64,000 nucleotides of DNA from Paenibacillus pabuli (GTDB taxonomy: Bacteria; Bacillota; Bacilli; Paenibacillales; Paenibacillaceae), in contig NZ_CP073714.1 in assembly GCF_023101145.1 (NCBI RefSeq), forward strand, positions 310,001 to 374,000, read 5' to 3'. Position 1 is the first letter of the stretch. Each line of letters starts with the position of its first letter. This document shows, piece by piece, positions 35,536 through 48,919 of this stretch. The notes under the pieces were generated by a model. That model did no database searches and was not told the DNA's origin. It saw nothing but the letters and a program-made list of their open reading frames with translations. Position numbers and translations under genes: made by a program.

Positions 35536-36504
35536 ATGGTAAAAAATGATATGGATTCGGCAGGACCGTTGAATGATTCTAATGAAACAAGCCAATTGCC
35601 TTTGCGTCATCATGACGTTGCCATCATTAAGGTTCCTTTTGGATTAGGCGGGGCCCGAGGTGGTGCTGAGTTAGGTCCGGATGAACTGATTACAGCGGGA
35701 TTGAAACGGGAAATAGCAAGCCTTGGATTGAATGTGTCCAAAGAGATCCGTGTAGATTGTCCCTCAGAGTCTGTTGCTCCAATCGAACGCAACCGTGTGA
35801 AATATTTATCCGAGGTTAGACAGGTAAGTGAGCGAGTATGCAGTGAAGTGTCTGGCGCGATAGCAGGAGGTTCTTTTCCACTTGTTCTGGGTGGGGATCA
35901 CAGTGTAGCTATAGGTTCGCTTGCCGGGTTGTCTGCGCATTATTCCAATCTGGGTATGATCTGGTTTGATGCCCATGCGGATTTGAACACAGAAGAGCGT
36001 AGTCTGTCTGGGAATATGCATGGGATGAGTGTTGCTGCTGCTTTAGGACATTCTGCCTTTAACTTGTCTCATATTCCGGGTGCGGGGCCGTTCGTTAATC
36101 CTTCCAATCTGGTCTACATTGGCTTGCGTGATCTGGATGTATATGAGAAGGAGCAGATCCGAGCCCTTGGCATCAAAAGCTTTACAATGCATGATATTGA
36201 CCGGATAGGTATACAACAAGTTGTTGAACAGGCTTTGGCTGTAGTCGGGAAAGGAACAGATGGTATTCATATTAGCTTTGATATGGATTGTCTTGATCCG
36301 CGTGAGGCTCCGGGTGTGGGTACGCCCGTACCAGGGGGATTGAATTACCGTGAAGCTCATTTCGCGCTGGAGCTGCTCGCTTCCACCAACCAAGTCACGT
36401 CCATGGATCTGGTGGAGGTTAACCCGCTATATGATCAGAATAGGCATACGGCCCGCCTTGGAGTGGAGTTGATTGCTTCATTGCTGGGTAAACGGATTTT
36501 ATAA
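35536..36504 (+). CDS. rocF: Arginase
   Basis: RocF hydrolyses arginine to ornithine and urea. The 322-residue protein has the three manganese-ligand motifs: GGDHS (about 118), DAHADLNT (about 144) and SFDMDCLDP (about 250). It has about 20 extra residues at the N-terminus before the usual VAIIKVPFG strand. AAGGAG precedes the ATG. With RocD upstream it forms the arginase route; agmatinase is a related alternative, but the context favours arginase. No urease gene is in the window. Confidence 0.92.
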   Translation: MVKNDMDSAGPLNDSNETSQLPLRHHDVAIIKVPFGLGGARGGAELGPDELITAGLKREIASLGLNVSKEIRVDCPSESVAPIERNRVKYLSEVRQVSERVCSEVSGAIAGGSFPLVLGGDHSVAIGSLAGLSAHYSNLGMIWFDAHADLNTEERSLSGNMHGMSVAAALGHSAFNLSHIPGAGPFVNPSNLVYIGLRDLDVYEKEQIRALGIKSFTMHDIDRIGIQQVVEQALAVVGKGTDGIHISFDMDCLDPREAPGVGTPVPGGLNYREAHFALELLASTNQVTSMDLVEVNPLYDQNRHTARLGVELIASLLGKRIL

Positions 36505-36846
36505 CGATCGACCAGCTTTTTTTGTGGGGATTATATAGGCTTAAAGAAGGTAAGGTTGAATCCTATAAACCATAGTCATATATAAGGCCAGGGTCAAACT
36601 CAGCCATACGATCTTCAACTGGATGAGGATGGGGATGAATGCTTCCCTGGCTATAGTCATTGAACAGTGTTTGGCTGTTGAGCGGATGAGAGAATAAAGT
36701 TGGTTTTATGAAATGTTGTTTGGTTGTGTAGGAATTCCTGATTGTTTAGTTAGGGTGGGGTGTATGTACGGGACTCTACTATAGTAGAAACAGATTAATG
36801 ATTATCTATTGGTATGTCTGGATATAAAGTTTTATGAAAATAAATC
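36505..36846. other. Intergenic stretch before the rRNA promoters
   Basis: No established gene. A 39-codon minus-strand frame (36660-36541) encodes a hydrophobic peptide (LKIVWLSLTLALYM) but has no ribosome site, so it is only a weak candidate or remnant. CAGCTTTTTTT after rocF lacks a clear hairpin. Confidence 0.3.
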
Positions 36847-36875
36847 TTGCAATCCATATCTGTACATGGTATATT
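36847..36875 (+). promoter_or_regulatory. rRNA operon promoter P1
   Basis: TTGCAA (36847-36852), 17-base spacer, TATATT (36870-36875). It lies 111 bp upstream of a second promoter; tandem promoters are usual for Firmicute rrn operons. Confidence 0.7.
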
Positions 36876-36957
36876 CTAATTCCGGCCAAGAAAACACGAG
36901 AAACACGGTGCGGCAAGCAAATCTAATAAGCTTCGAAAGAAACTTAAAAAAAAGAGC

Positions 36958-36986
36958 TTGCAAAGTTGGTTCGGATGTGATAAGAT
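36958..36986 (+). promoter_or_regulatory. rRNA operon promoter P2
   Basis: TTGCAA (36958-36963), 17-base spacer, TAAGAT (36981-36986), preceded by an A-rich tract (AACTTAAAAAAAAGAG) like an UP element. Initiation would be near the G at 36993. Confidence 0.85.
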
Positions 36987-37032
36987 ATAAAAGTTGCTGC
37001 GGTGAACAACACCGAGCAGAAAAACACGTTTG

Positions 37033-37066
37033 ATCTTTGAAAACTGAACAACGAGTGAGTAAACAT
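37033..37066 (+). other. rRNA leader boxA and 16S processing stem (left arm)
   Basis: GATCTTTGAAAACTGAAC is a boxA-like antitermination element. GAACAACGAGTGAG just after it is complementary to CTCACTCGTTGCTC in the 16S-23S spacer (about 38807-38820), forming the stem cut to release 16S. Confidence 0.65.
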
Positions 37067-37188
37067 TCTGCTTGCAGGATGAACGTGAAAGTTTTTGGTA
37101 CATGCCATTTGGCTGTATAAAAACTGGAACATAAATGAGATTTTTAATCTCGTCAGATTCAAAATGAGCTAATCGCTCTTTTCAATAC

Positions 37189-41977
<4,789 letters not shown>

Positions 41978-42123
41978 AATATGCAAGTTGTAAGTCGCAG
42001 ATTTCGTTTCGGATCTAGTTTTCAGAGAATAACCTCTGAAATGAAAATCGGTACATCACAGAAGGTGTGTATGATTTTCAGTTCCAACTTTGATTTCAAG
42101 AAGCTATGCTTCGACAAATCGCG

Positions 42124-42240
42124 TTTGGTGGCGATGGCGGAGGGGTTCCACACGTACCCATCCCGAACACGACCGTTAAGCCCTCTAGCGCCGATGGTAC
42201 TTGGACCGCAGGGTCCTGGGAGAGTAGGACGCCGCCAAGC
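42124..42240 (+). rRNA. 5S ribosomal RNA
   Basis: Identical to the 117-nt copy at 1137-1253. The sequence after it differs from the first array, with a CCCC-rich insertion before tRNA-Ile. Confidence 0.97.
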
Positions 42241-42297
42241 GAATTCCCTTTGGGGTATTTTTTTTGCCCCCCTCGTAAGGAAAAGGGAAATATATTG

Positions 42298-42374
42298 GGG
42301 CCCTTAGCTCAGTTGGTTAGAGCGCACCTCTGATAAGGGTGAGGCCGGTGGTTCGAGTCCACCAGGGCCCACCA
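42298..42374 (+). tRNA. tRNA-Ile (GAT)
   Basis: Same body as the copy at 1285, but with encoded CCA. Confidence 0.96.
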
Positions 42375-42402
42375 TATAATTTTTAATATCACACTGAAAT
42401 AT

Positions 42403-42478
42403 GGGGCCATAGCTCAGCTGGGAGAGCGCCTGCCTTGCAAGCAGGAGGTCAGCGGTTCGATCCCGCTTGGCTCCACCA
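42403..42478 (+). tRNA. tRNA-Ala (TGC)
   Basis: Identical to the copy at 1388; encoded CCA. Confidence 0.96.
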
Positions 42479-42479
42479 T

Positions 42480-42555
42480 TCCCTGATAGCTCAGTTGGTA
42501 GAGCACTCGACTGTTAATCGAGTTGTCACAGGTTCGAGTCCTGTTCGGGGAGCCA
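42480..42555 (+). tRNA. tRNA-Asn (GTT)
   Basis: Identical to the copy at 1465; encoded CCA; one base after tRNA-Ala. Confidence 0.96.
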
Positions 42556-42558
42556 TAT

Positions 42559-42650
42559 GGAGAGGTGTCCGAGCTGGCCGAAGGAGCACGATTGGAAATC
42601 GTGTAGGCGTCACAAGCGTCTCGAGGGTTCGAATCCCTCTCTCTCCGCCA
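42559..42650 (+). tRNA. tRNA-Ser (GGA)
   Basis: Class II tRNA of 92 nt with long variable arm, anticodon loop TTGGAAA, encoded CCA. Absent from the first array. Confidence 0.96.
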
Positions 42651-42667
42651 GATAATTTTTTTAGTGA

Positions 42668-42739
42668 GGCCCGTTGGTCAAGGGGTTAAGACACCTCCCT
42701 TTCACGGAGGTAACAGGGGTTCGAATCCCCTACGGGTCA
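42668..42739 (+). tRNA. tRNA-Glu (TTC)
   Basis: Identical to the copy at 1545; no encoded CCA. tRNA-Val follows after 5 bases, without the insertion seen in the first array. Confidence 0.95.
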
Positions 42740-42744
42740 TATAT

Positions 42745-42820
42745 GGAGGCTTAGCTCAGCTGGGAGAGCATCTGCCTTACAAGCAGAGGGTCGGGGGTTC
42801 GATCCCCTCAGCCTCCACCA
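42745..42820 (+). tRNA. tRNA-Val (TAC)
   Basis: Identical to the copy at 1730; encoded CCA. Confidence 0.96.
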
Positions 42821-42839
42821 TATAAACTTTTAATAACGA

Positions 42840-42913
<74 letters not shown>

Positions 42914-42940
42914 TTAACCTTTCTTTCAAGAAAGTGATCT

Positions 42941-43018
42941 GGAACCGTGGTGTAGTTGGCCTAACATGCCTGCCTGTCACGCAGGAGATCGCGGGTTCGA
43001 ATCCCGTCGGTTCCGCCA
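42941..43018 (+). tRNA. tRNA-Asp (GTC)
   Basis: Identical to the copy at 1896; encoded CCA. Confidence 0.96.
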
Positions 43019-43044
43019 TTTTTTAAAATGATATTTTACACCGT

Positions 43045-43120
<76 letters not shown>

Positions 43121-43217
43121 TTTATTGCATTCACCTCTGAATTTATAATAGAATGTATATTATAGTTACAGATGGGAATACTGAGATACTCTCAGTGAAA
43201 TGCAAGGGATAGCTTAT

Positions 43218-43294
43218 GGCGATCGTGGCGAAGTGGTTAACGCACCGGTTTGTGGATCCGGCATTCGGGGGTTCAATTCCCCTCGATCGCCCCA
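43218..43294 (+). tRNA. tRNA-His (GTG)
   Basis: Extra G at position -1 facing discriminator C, anticodon loop TTGTGGA, encoded CCA. Absent from the first array. Confidence 0.95.
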
Positions 43295-43305
43295 TGTTTT
43301 CTTAA

Positions 43306-43380
43306 TGGGGATTAGCCAAGCGGTAAGGCAACGGACTTTGACTCCGTCATGCATAGGTTCAAATCCTATATCCCCAGCCA
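43306..43380 (+). tRNA. tRNA-Gln (TTG)
   Basis: Acceptor TGGGGAT, anticodon loop CTTTGAC, encoded CCA. Absent from the first array. Confidence 0.95.
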
Positions 43381-43395
43381 TTTTAGTTTTAGCAT

Positions 43396-43471
43396 GAGTC
43401 ATTAGCTCAGTTGGTAGAGCACCTGACTTTTAATCAGGGTGTCGAAGGTTCGAGCCCTTCATGACTCACCA
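43396..43471 (+). tRNA. tRNA-Lys (TTT)
   Basis: Identical to the copy at 2173; encoded CCA. Confidence 0.96.
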
Positions 43472-43480
43472 TTATATTTT

Positions 43481-43567
<87 letters not shown>

Positions 43568-43575
43568 TATATTTT

Positions 43576-43650
43576 GCGGAAGTGGCTCAGCGGTAGAGCA
43601 TCGCCTTGCCAAGGCGAGGGTCGCGGGTTCGATTCCCGTCTTCCGCTCCA
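43576..43650 (+). tRNA. tRNA-Gly (GCC)
   Basis: Identical to the copy at 2346; encoded CCA. Confidence 0.96.
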
Positions 43651-43656
43651 ATATTT

Positions 43657-43733
43657 GCGCCCTTAGCTCAGCTGGATAGAGCGTTTGACTACGAATCAAA
43701 AGGCCGGGAGTTCGAATCTCTCAGGGCGCGCCA
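43657..43733 (+). tRNA. tRNA-Arg (ACG)
   Basis: Identical to the copy at 2429; encoded CCA. Confidence 0.96.
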
Positions 43734-43749
43734 TTATTTCCATAAGTAT

Positions 43750-43823
43750 CGGGATGTAGCTCAGCTTGGTAGAGCACCTGGTTTGGGACCAGGGGGTCGC
43801 ATGTTCAAATCGTGTCATCCCGA
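43750..43823 (+). tRNA. tRNA-Pro (TGG)
   Basis: Identical to the copy at 2610; no encoded CCA. Confidence 0.95.
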
Positions 43824-43832
43824 TTTTTATTT

Positions 43833-43903
43833 GCGGGTGTAGTTCAATGGTAGAACTTTAGCCTTCCAAGCTAATAGCGTGGGTTCGATTCCCATCACCC
43901 GCT
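43833..43903 (+). tRNA. tRNA-Gly (TCC)
   Basis: Identical to the copy at 2693; no encoded CCA; last gene of the array. Confidence 0.95.
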
Positions 43904-43920
43904 TCATGGTAACATCAGAG

Positions 43921-43952
43921 AGAGCTCTTGCTTATTGCAAGAGCTCTTTTTG
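43921..43952 (+). terminator. Terminator of the second rRNA/tRNA operon
   Basis: AGAGCTCTTGC pairs with GCAAGAGCTCT over a 5-base loop, then five T. Confidence 0.93.
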
Positions 43953-43989
43953 ATATAGTAATCTTATTAAGAAAATAGTGGGAGGACAT

Positions 43990-44628
43990 ATGAAAAATAA
44001 AATAGAAACGCCAAAGATTCCCCTGGAGCTTGAAGACTTATCATTAGCTTTAGAAACATGGGAGAGTAAAGAAGAAATCAAGCATGGGCGATTCAGTAAT
44101 ATCTCTATTGAGAATCAGAGCGCCAGCAGGGTTTCTTTCGATAAAGTGGTCTTTGAGAACGTGATTTTCAGCCAGTCCTCTCTACCGGAAATCGAGCTTA
44201 CCGATGTAATTTTTGATAAATGTGATTTGTCCAATATGGACTTTAACGGCTCTTTCCTCCACCGGACAGAATTTAAAAATTGTAAGTTGCTTGGTACCAA
44301 CCTTTCGAATAGCAGGCTCCAAAATGTAAGTTTTCAGGGCTGTGTAGCGGATCTTTCTTTATTCCGATTCTCCAAGTTTAAACAGGTAAAGTACATGGAA
44401 TGTTCTCTGGTGAGTGGCGACTTCTTTCAAGCCACACCCCAAAAACTGGAGTTCACTGAATGCAATATAGACCAAGCTCTTCTATCGGGTGTAAAGCTTA
44501 AGGGAATGGACCTTAGTGACTGTAATTTTGACAGTTTACATGTAGATATTGAGGATCTGGACGGATGCATCATCTCAGATGCTCAGGCAGCCTCATTTGT
44601 TGGACTATTAGGCTTAATTGTGAAGTAA
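43990..44628 (+). CDS. Pentapeptide-repeat protein
   Basis: A 212-residue protein with repeats of the A(D/N)LXX type folded as a right-handed square helix: VSFDKVVFENVIFSQSSL, DVIFDKCDLSNMDFNGSFL, TEFKNCKLLGTNLSNSRL and so on. Several Cys occupy inner positions. Some members (Qnr, McbG) protect DNA gyrase from quinolones or microcin B17; most have no known role, and this one is only a candidate. GGGAGG precedes ATG 43990. It is the first gene after the rRNA operon. Confidence 0.85.
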   Translation: MKNKIETPKIPLELEDLSLALETWESKEEIKHGRFSNISIENQSASRVSFDKVVFENVIFSQSSLPEIELTDVIFDKCDLSNMDFNGSFLHRTEFKNCKLLGTNLSNSRLQNVSFQGCVADLSLFRFSKFKQVKYMECSLVSGDFFQATPQKLEFTECNIDQALLSGVKLKGMDLSDCNFDSLHVDIEDLDGCIISDAQAASFVGLLGLIVK

Positions 44629-44769
44629 CTATATCCTGGTTTGAAGTCGTAGTGAGAGATGGGGTAATACTTCTGCTGTCGCAGGTTTGATTATGTCATT
44701 AATCTTTGTTTAAATGAAGAGATCAACTAGTATACAATTCTTGCTTTCACTGACAAAAGGAGGCGTATG

Positions 44770-45375
44770 ATGAAAAGGGCTCTGGTTATTGGAGGAAATG
44801 GAACTTTAGGCAAGGCTGTTGTTGCGAAGCTTCAGGAATATTCCGTTGAGGTCATTACAGCCAGCAGGCAATCCGGGGACTACCAGGTGGATATGACCTC
44901 GACAGAGAGTATTACATCACTCTTTGAAACGGTGACTAATATTGATTATGTCATTGTTGCAGCAGGTCAGACCCATTATGCGAAGTTGGAGGAGCTAACC
45001 CCTGAGAACAACATGATTAGTGTGCAGGGGAAATTACTTGGTCAGGTGAATATCGTCTTGATTGGGCAGCACTACATCAACGATAAGGGAAGTTTTACGC
45101 TGGTCAGTGGCATTATACAGGACCATCCCATTCTGAAAGGCGCATCCAGCGCCATGGTCAATGGTGCAATTGATTCGTTTGCCAAAGCAGCGGCATATGA
45201 GTTGCCTCGAGGTATCCGTCTGAATTCCGTTAGTCCTAACTTGTTTGTTGAATCCGCAGAGAAATATAAGGGTGTGTTTATCGGATTTAATCCGGTGCCA
45301 GTGGAGCGGGTCGCCAATACGTTTATCCAGAGTGCACTTGGGATCGAAACAGCCCAGAACTTTAAAATATACTAA
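44770..45375 (+). CDS. Short-chain dehydrogenase/reductase, short form
   Basis: A 201-residue Rossmann protein. The NAD(P) motif GGNGTLGKAVV (about residue 8) and VDMTSTES are clear. The active-site Tyr-Lys is not in the usual YxxxK form: the matching region reads SSAMVNGAIDSFAKAAAYEL, where Tyr is replaced by Met or Val and the Lys survives. This variant occurs in a group of short SDR proteins and may alter or remove activity. The start is the second of two adjacent ATGs, 6 bases from AGGAGG. A terminator follows. Confidence 0.87.
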   Translation: MKRALVIGGNGTLGKAVVAKLQEYSVEVITASRQSGDYQVDMTSTESITSLFETVTNIDYVIVAAGQTHYAKLEELTPENNMISVQGKLLGQVNIVLIGQHYINDKGSFTLVSGIIQDHPILKGASSAMVNGAIDSFAKAAAYELPRGIRLNSVSPNLFVESAEKYKGVFIGFNPVPVERVANTFIQSALGIETAQNFKIY

Positions 45376-45395
45376 CTGTAGGGAATAATGAATAT

Positions 45396-45438
45396 AAAGG
45401 AGATCAGCAGAATGTTTCTGCTGATCTCCTTTTGTTTT
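45396..45438. terminator. Terminator between SDR and CYTH-like genes
   Basis: AAAGGAGATCAGCAG pairs with CTGCTGATCTCCTTT around AATGTTT, then T-rich. Can act for both convergent genes. Confidence 0.92.
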
Positions 45439-45459
45439 GGATGCAATGGGATTTAGGCT

Positions 45460-46320
45460 TTAGTATCTTTCCAAAATCAGCTGAGTTTTCAGGCCATCGG
45501 CAGGAATGAGCCAGTTTTTGTTCTCCAGCAATTGCATCAGTTGGATGCGCAATCCGGAAGCAGCCGAAGTATCTGTGGTTTTGAACGAAATCTCCACAAT
45601 ATTCTCTACTCCTGTGCCTGCTGCATTACGAATAGGCCATACTTCAAGGGTCATTTCCTGTCCGTTCCATGAGCCTTCATAACGTTGGAACGTTACCGGG
45701 CCGTAGGCACGGGATGCCGTGAGTTGTTGTTTACCCCAGTTGGAGGAGGACCAATTTTTTAATTTGCCAGGCAGCTTGTCCAATAACATACTCAGAGCTT
45801 CTTGCTGTGATGGAAGTTGTACGCCTGTAGCTTTGGTATCCACCTTTTTAGTGTTGGAGAAGCTCAATGTTTGTTTGCCATATCCCCAATCAATTTCAGC
45901 TTCATAATTATCGTCTGACGCATCAAATCCCTCTTGGTTGGCCAAAGTCAAAGCCGCATTAACATCACCATTGATAACAGGATAGCGCTTTTTATAAGTC
46001 AGTTCATAATTGTTCTTGTCATCTTTCTTCCGAAAACGGACGTTCCATCCTTGTTGATCGAGATTGAGCGCGTTAGTATCAAAATACTCTGCGCTAATGT
46101 TTCTTGCAGTGGAGCTCAAACCAAGCGTCTGGATGACTTCACTGCGCGGTGTACCATTGGTGTTCAATACCAGCTCCGGCTTAGCCAAGAACTTCACTTC
46201 ATAGGCAGGAACGGCATTGGCTGCTGCTGAAGCCTGTGGCGATTCCAGAAACGTCAGTCCACTTCCCAATGTCACGATGCTCAACATGAATGAGGCGGTT
46301 ACCTTTTTCCATTTTTTCAA
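45460..46320 (-). CDS. Secreted protein with CYTH-like domain
   Basis: A 286-residue protein with a signal peptide (KKWKKVTASFMLSIVTLG, cleavage near ASAAANA). The mature part begins VKFLAKPELVL and continues AEYFDTNALNLDQQGWNVRFRKKD and NYELTYKKRYP, the alternating pattern of CYTH/triphosphate tunnel enzymes (YFDT, VRxR, LTYK). CYTH proteins are normally cytoplasmic, so an exported one is unusual. TTG 46320 is chosen as start, 8 bases from AGGGAG; a TTG two codons earlier is too close. Single gene; function unknown. Confidence 0.78.
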   Translation of the reverse strand: MKKWKKVTASFMLSIVTLGSGLTFLESPQASAAANAVPAYEVKFLAKPELVLNTNGTPRSEVIQTLGLSSTARNISAEYFDTNALNLDQQGWNVRFRKKDDKNNYELTYKKRYPVINGDVNAALTLANQEGFDASDDNYEAEIDWGYGKQTLSFSNTKKVDTKATGVQLPSQQEALSMLLDKLPGKLKNWSSSNWGKQQLTASRAYGPVTFQRYEGSWNGQEMTLEVWPIRNAAGTGVENIVEISFKTTDTSAASGLRIQLMQLLENKNWLIPADGLKTQLILERY

Positions 46321-46467
46321 AACCAATCACTCCCTAGGCTGGATTAACGTACAGACCCACTTTATCGTCCGAGTATATGAAAGCGATTAAATGGAAGGGC
46401 TCGTTGCGTTAACCCTGCATAGATTTGATGAATGCCAAGCGATAGTTTATATGGGGTAGCGGGAGTA

Positions 46468-47373
46468 TCAATTGAAAAAAGAGAGGCTGTGGCTCATGTC
46501 CCGCAACACTTCTTTGAAGCGGTTGACCTGTACTGACGGATGGCGATCCTTGTTGTGCACGATGTAAATATGCCGCGGAGCCTGCTCACCCGGAATGGGG
46601 AGGACCTTGATTAGCCCATGCTGCTCTTCCCACTGTACGGCCATTCGTGACATGAACGAGATATGACCGCCGAGTAGAACCAACTGTTTGATCGCTTCCA
46701 GAGAATCCATCTCCACGGTGCTCCGCAGACGAATATCATGTTGCTCCAGCCATTGGTTGGTTAAACGACGAGTGCTGGATTCATCCCCATGCAGTGCAAA
46801 AGGAACCTGTGCCATATGCTCGGGTTTCAATATTTCCCTTTGAGCCAAGACATGCTGTGGAGAGCAGATTAATACCAGATCGTCTTCACACAGCGTTTCT
46901 GCTTGCAATACCGGACCCACAAATGGTTCGGAAGAAATCACACCCAGATCAATCTGGTGGCGAATCAACATTTCGCGGATAACGGGTGAAGGTTTAACCG
47001 ATAACATCATTCGAATACCGGGGAATTCCTGAGAAAATGGTTTCAAAATAGGCGGCAGCAGATACGTTGCAGGTACATAGCTCGCTCCAATGTGCAGGGT
47101 GCCCCGATAGAGGCTGTCATATTCCTGTACCACCCGGCGCGCTTCCTGGGTCAGGGCATTGATTTTGACGGAATAATGTAAAAGGGCTTGTCCAGCCTCG
47201 GTGAGAAATGTCTTTCCACTACGCGATTCGAATAATCGCACCCCCATCTCTTCCTCCAGAGACTTCATATGAAAGGTAACGGTAGGCTGCTTGATGCCGA
47301 GAAGTTCGGCCACACTGGTCATATGATGATGTTTATCAATGAGTTCAACAATTTGCAGTTTAATCAGGTTCAA
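46468..47373 (-). CDS. LysR-family transcription regulator
   Basis: A 301-residue regulator. The winged helix-turn-helix reads TSVAELLGIKQPTVTFHMKSLEEEMGVRLF (about 19-48), followed by a substrate-binding-like effector domain (GTLHIGASYVPATYLLPPIL). The start is uncertain: TTG 47373 has GAGAGG 11 bases upstream, while GTG 47385 overlaps that site. It is divergent from an iron-type ABC transporter operon, the usual place for a LysR activator of its neighbour. The effector is unknown. Confidence 0.9.
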   Translation of the reverse strand: MNLIKLQIVELIDKHHHMTSVAELLGIKQPTVTFHMKSLEEEMGVRLFESRSGKTFLTEAGQALLHYSVKINALTQEARRVVQEYDSLYRGTLHIGASYVPATYLLPPILKPFSQEFPGIRMMLSVKPSPVIREMLIRHQIDLGVISSEPFVGPVLQAETLCEDDLVLICSPQHVLAQREILKPEHMAQVPFALHGDESSTRRLTNQWLEQHDIRLRSTVEMDSLEAIKQLVLLGGHISFMSRMAVQWEEQHGLIKVLPIPGEQAPRHIYIVHNKDRHPSVQVNRFKEVLRDMSHSLSFFN

Positions 47374-47473
47374 CGAACTCAACACTCCTCTCGCTTATAC
47401 AGGGCTTCCATAATATAAGATGATTTAATGCTTGTTTTCATATAGACGGAGAGTACAGGACCAATCTGAAGAA

Positions 47474-47600
47474 GCGGAGCCAAAAGCTTTCTGAAAGAAA
47501 GCTACTTCGGAAGCATACGCTTCGCCTTTATCCCCTGATTTCTCCCTTTATAAAGGGAATCAAGGAAATCCGGGGATAACAGCGATCGGAAGATGGTGCT
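47474..47600. repeat. Palindromic intergenic repeat
   Basis: TTATCCCC (47528-47535) pairs with GGGGATAA (47572-47579), with ATTTC/GAAAT and TCCCTTTATAAAGGGA inside. To the left AGCTTTC-TGAAA-GAAAGCT (47485-47503) forms another hairpin, and GCTTCGG/GCTTCGCC motifs are frequent. It has the look of a multi-copy Paenibacillus-type repeat. It lies between the LysR gene and the ABC operon. The rest of 47374-47773 shows no clear promoter. Confidence 0.6.
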
Positions 47601-47773
47601 GTAATCGGAGTAGCAAAATGAAAAATTCATTTTAATCACCTTATATAGATTTAATCTATGAACATCAACAGAATTCATCTAAAAAGTTAATTCCAATTTT
47701 ACATTTCTAACATACAACTCTCGAAAGCGGACGTTAGACTGAGAACAGTACAAAAAGACAGGCAGGGATGCTT

Positions 47774-48790
47774 ATGAAAATGGAAATTAGGGGGATTCAA
47801 AAATCATTCAATCGCACTCCCGCTTTGCTGCCCACGGATTTAACGCTTCAACATGGACAGTTTACGACGCTGCTCGGCCCATCAGGCTGCGGCAAAACGA
47901 CGTTGCTGCGCATGCTGGCGGGGCTGGAGCAGCCGGATGCAGGAGAAATCGTCGCGGATGGCAAGAGTTTCTACTCGGCGACGAAGCGGATAGATGTACC
48001 AACACATAAGCGTAATCTGGGCATGGTGTTTCAGGATTTTGCATTATGGCCGCATATGACCGTGTACGAAAATGTGGCATTCGGCCTGAAGGCCGGAAAG
48101 CAGAAGTCTGATCTGCGCCAAAAGGTGACTGAAGCACTTGGCATGGTTCGCCTGCAAGGCATGGAGGATCGTTATCCTCATCAGCTGTCGGGAGGACAGC
48201 AGCAGCGGGTTGCTTTTGCTAGAGCGGTAGCAGTAAGACCGGGGATTATCCTGTTCGATGAGCCGCTAAGTGCACTGGATGCTGTGCTGCGGGAAGAGAT
48301 GCGAATTGAGATGATGTCATTGGTACGGGATATGGGACTTACCGCGCTATACGTCACCCATGATCAGGTCGAGGCGATGTCGATGTCGGATGAGATTGTG
48401 GTGATGGAGAAGGGGCGGATATTACAAAAAGGAACCCCGGAAACGATCTACGGATCGCCAAGCGATCCTTTTGTTGCTTCGTTTATCGGAAAGTCCAACT
48501 GGCTTACGCCTAATCAGTCCATGGTGAGACCGGAACATGTCTCCTGGAGCAAAACAGGTCATGACGATCTATGTTATCAGGCGATGGTGCTCAGCGTCAG
48601 TTATGTAGGAGAGCGTTATGAAATTCGGGTACAGATGGAAGGGCTAGGGGTATGGACAGCCTACCTGGATCGAAGAGTACGCGTAGGGGAGAAGATCCAG
48701 CTCTATGTGTCCCCGGAGCGGATCTGCCGAATGAACGGGCAAGACACTCCGAATGCGAAGCCGAGAGAGTTCATCGCAGCAGCCAACTGA
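47774..48790 (+). CDS. ABC transporter ATP-binding protein (iron/phosphonate/polyamine type)
   Basis: A 338-residue ATPase with Walker A GPSGCGKTT (about 35), Q-loop VFQDFALWPH, signature LSGGQQQR (about 133), Walker B IILFDEP and the switch His in YVTHDQVEA. The C-terminal 100 residues form a TOBE-like domain (MVRPEHVS), as in FbpC, PotA and PhnT. ATG 47774 is 6 bases from CAGGG. It is the first gene of the operon ATPase, binding protein, fused permease, MBL protein. The substrate is not certain. Confidence 0.92.
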   Translation: MKMEIRGIQKSFNRTPALLPTDLTLQHGQFTTLLGPSGCGKTTLLRMLAGLEQPDAGEIVADGKSFYSATKRIDVPTHKRNLGMVFQDFALWPHMTVYENVAFGLKAGKQKSDLRQKVTEALGMVRLQGMEDRYPHQLSGGQQQRVAFARAVAVRPGIILFDEPLSALDAVLREEMRIEMMSLVRDMGLTALYVTHDQVEAMSMSDEIVVMEKGRILQKGTPETIYGSPSDPFVASFIGKSNWLTPNQSMVRPEHVSWSKTGHDDLCYQAMVLSVSYVGERYEIRVQMEGLGVWTAYLDRRVRVGEKIQLYVSPERICRMNGQDTPNAKPREFIAAAN

Positions 48791-48919
48791 TCATGATGAG
48801 CATAAAGGGCCTCGTCAAGAAACCTCGGTCAAGAAAAAGGCCATGAACAGAATCATGGAGTAATGAAAAGGATGTTCAAGAAAGAGTAACATAATCATAA
48901 ACAAGGGAGATGGAATGAA

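Noticed and set aside
43125-43149. Possible promoter TTGCAT ... TATAAT before tRNA-His
   Set aside because: The boxes are only 13 bases apart, too close for SigA.
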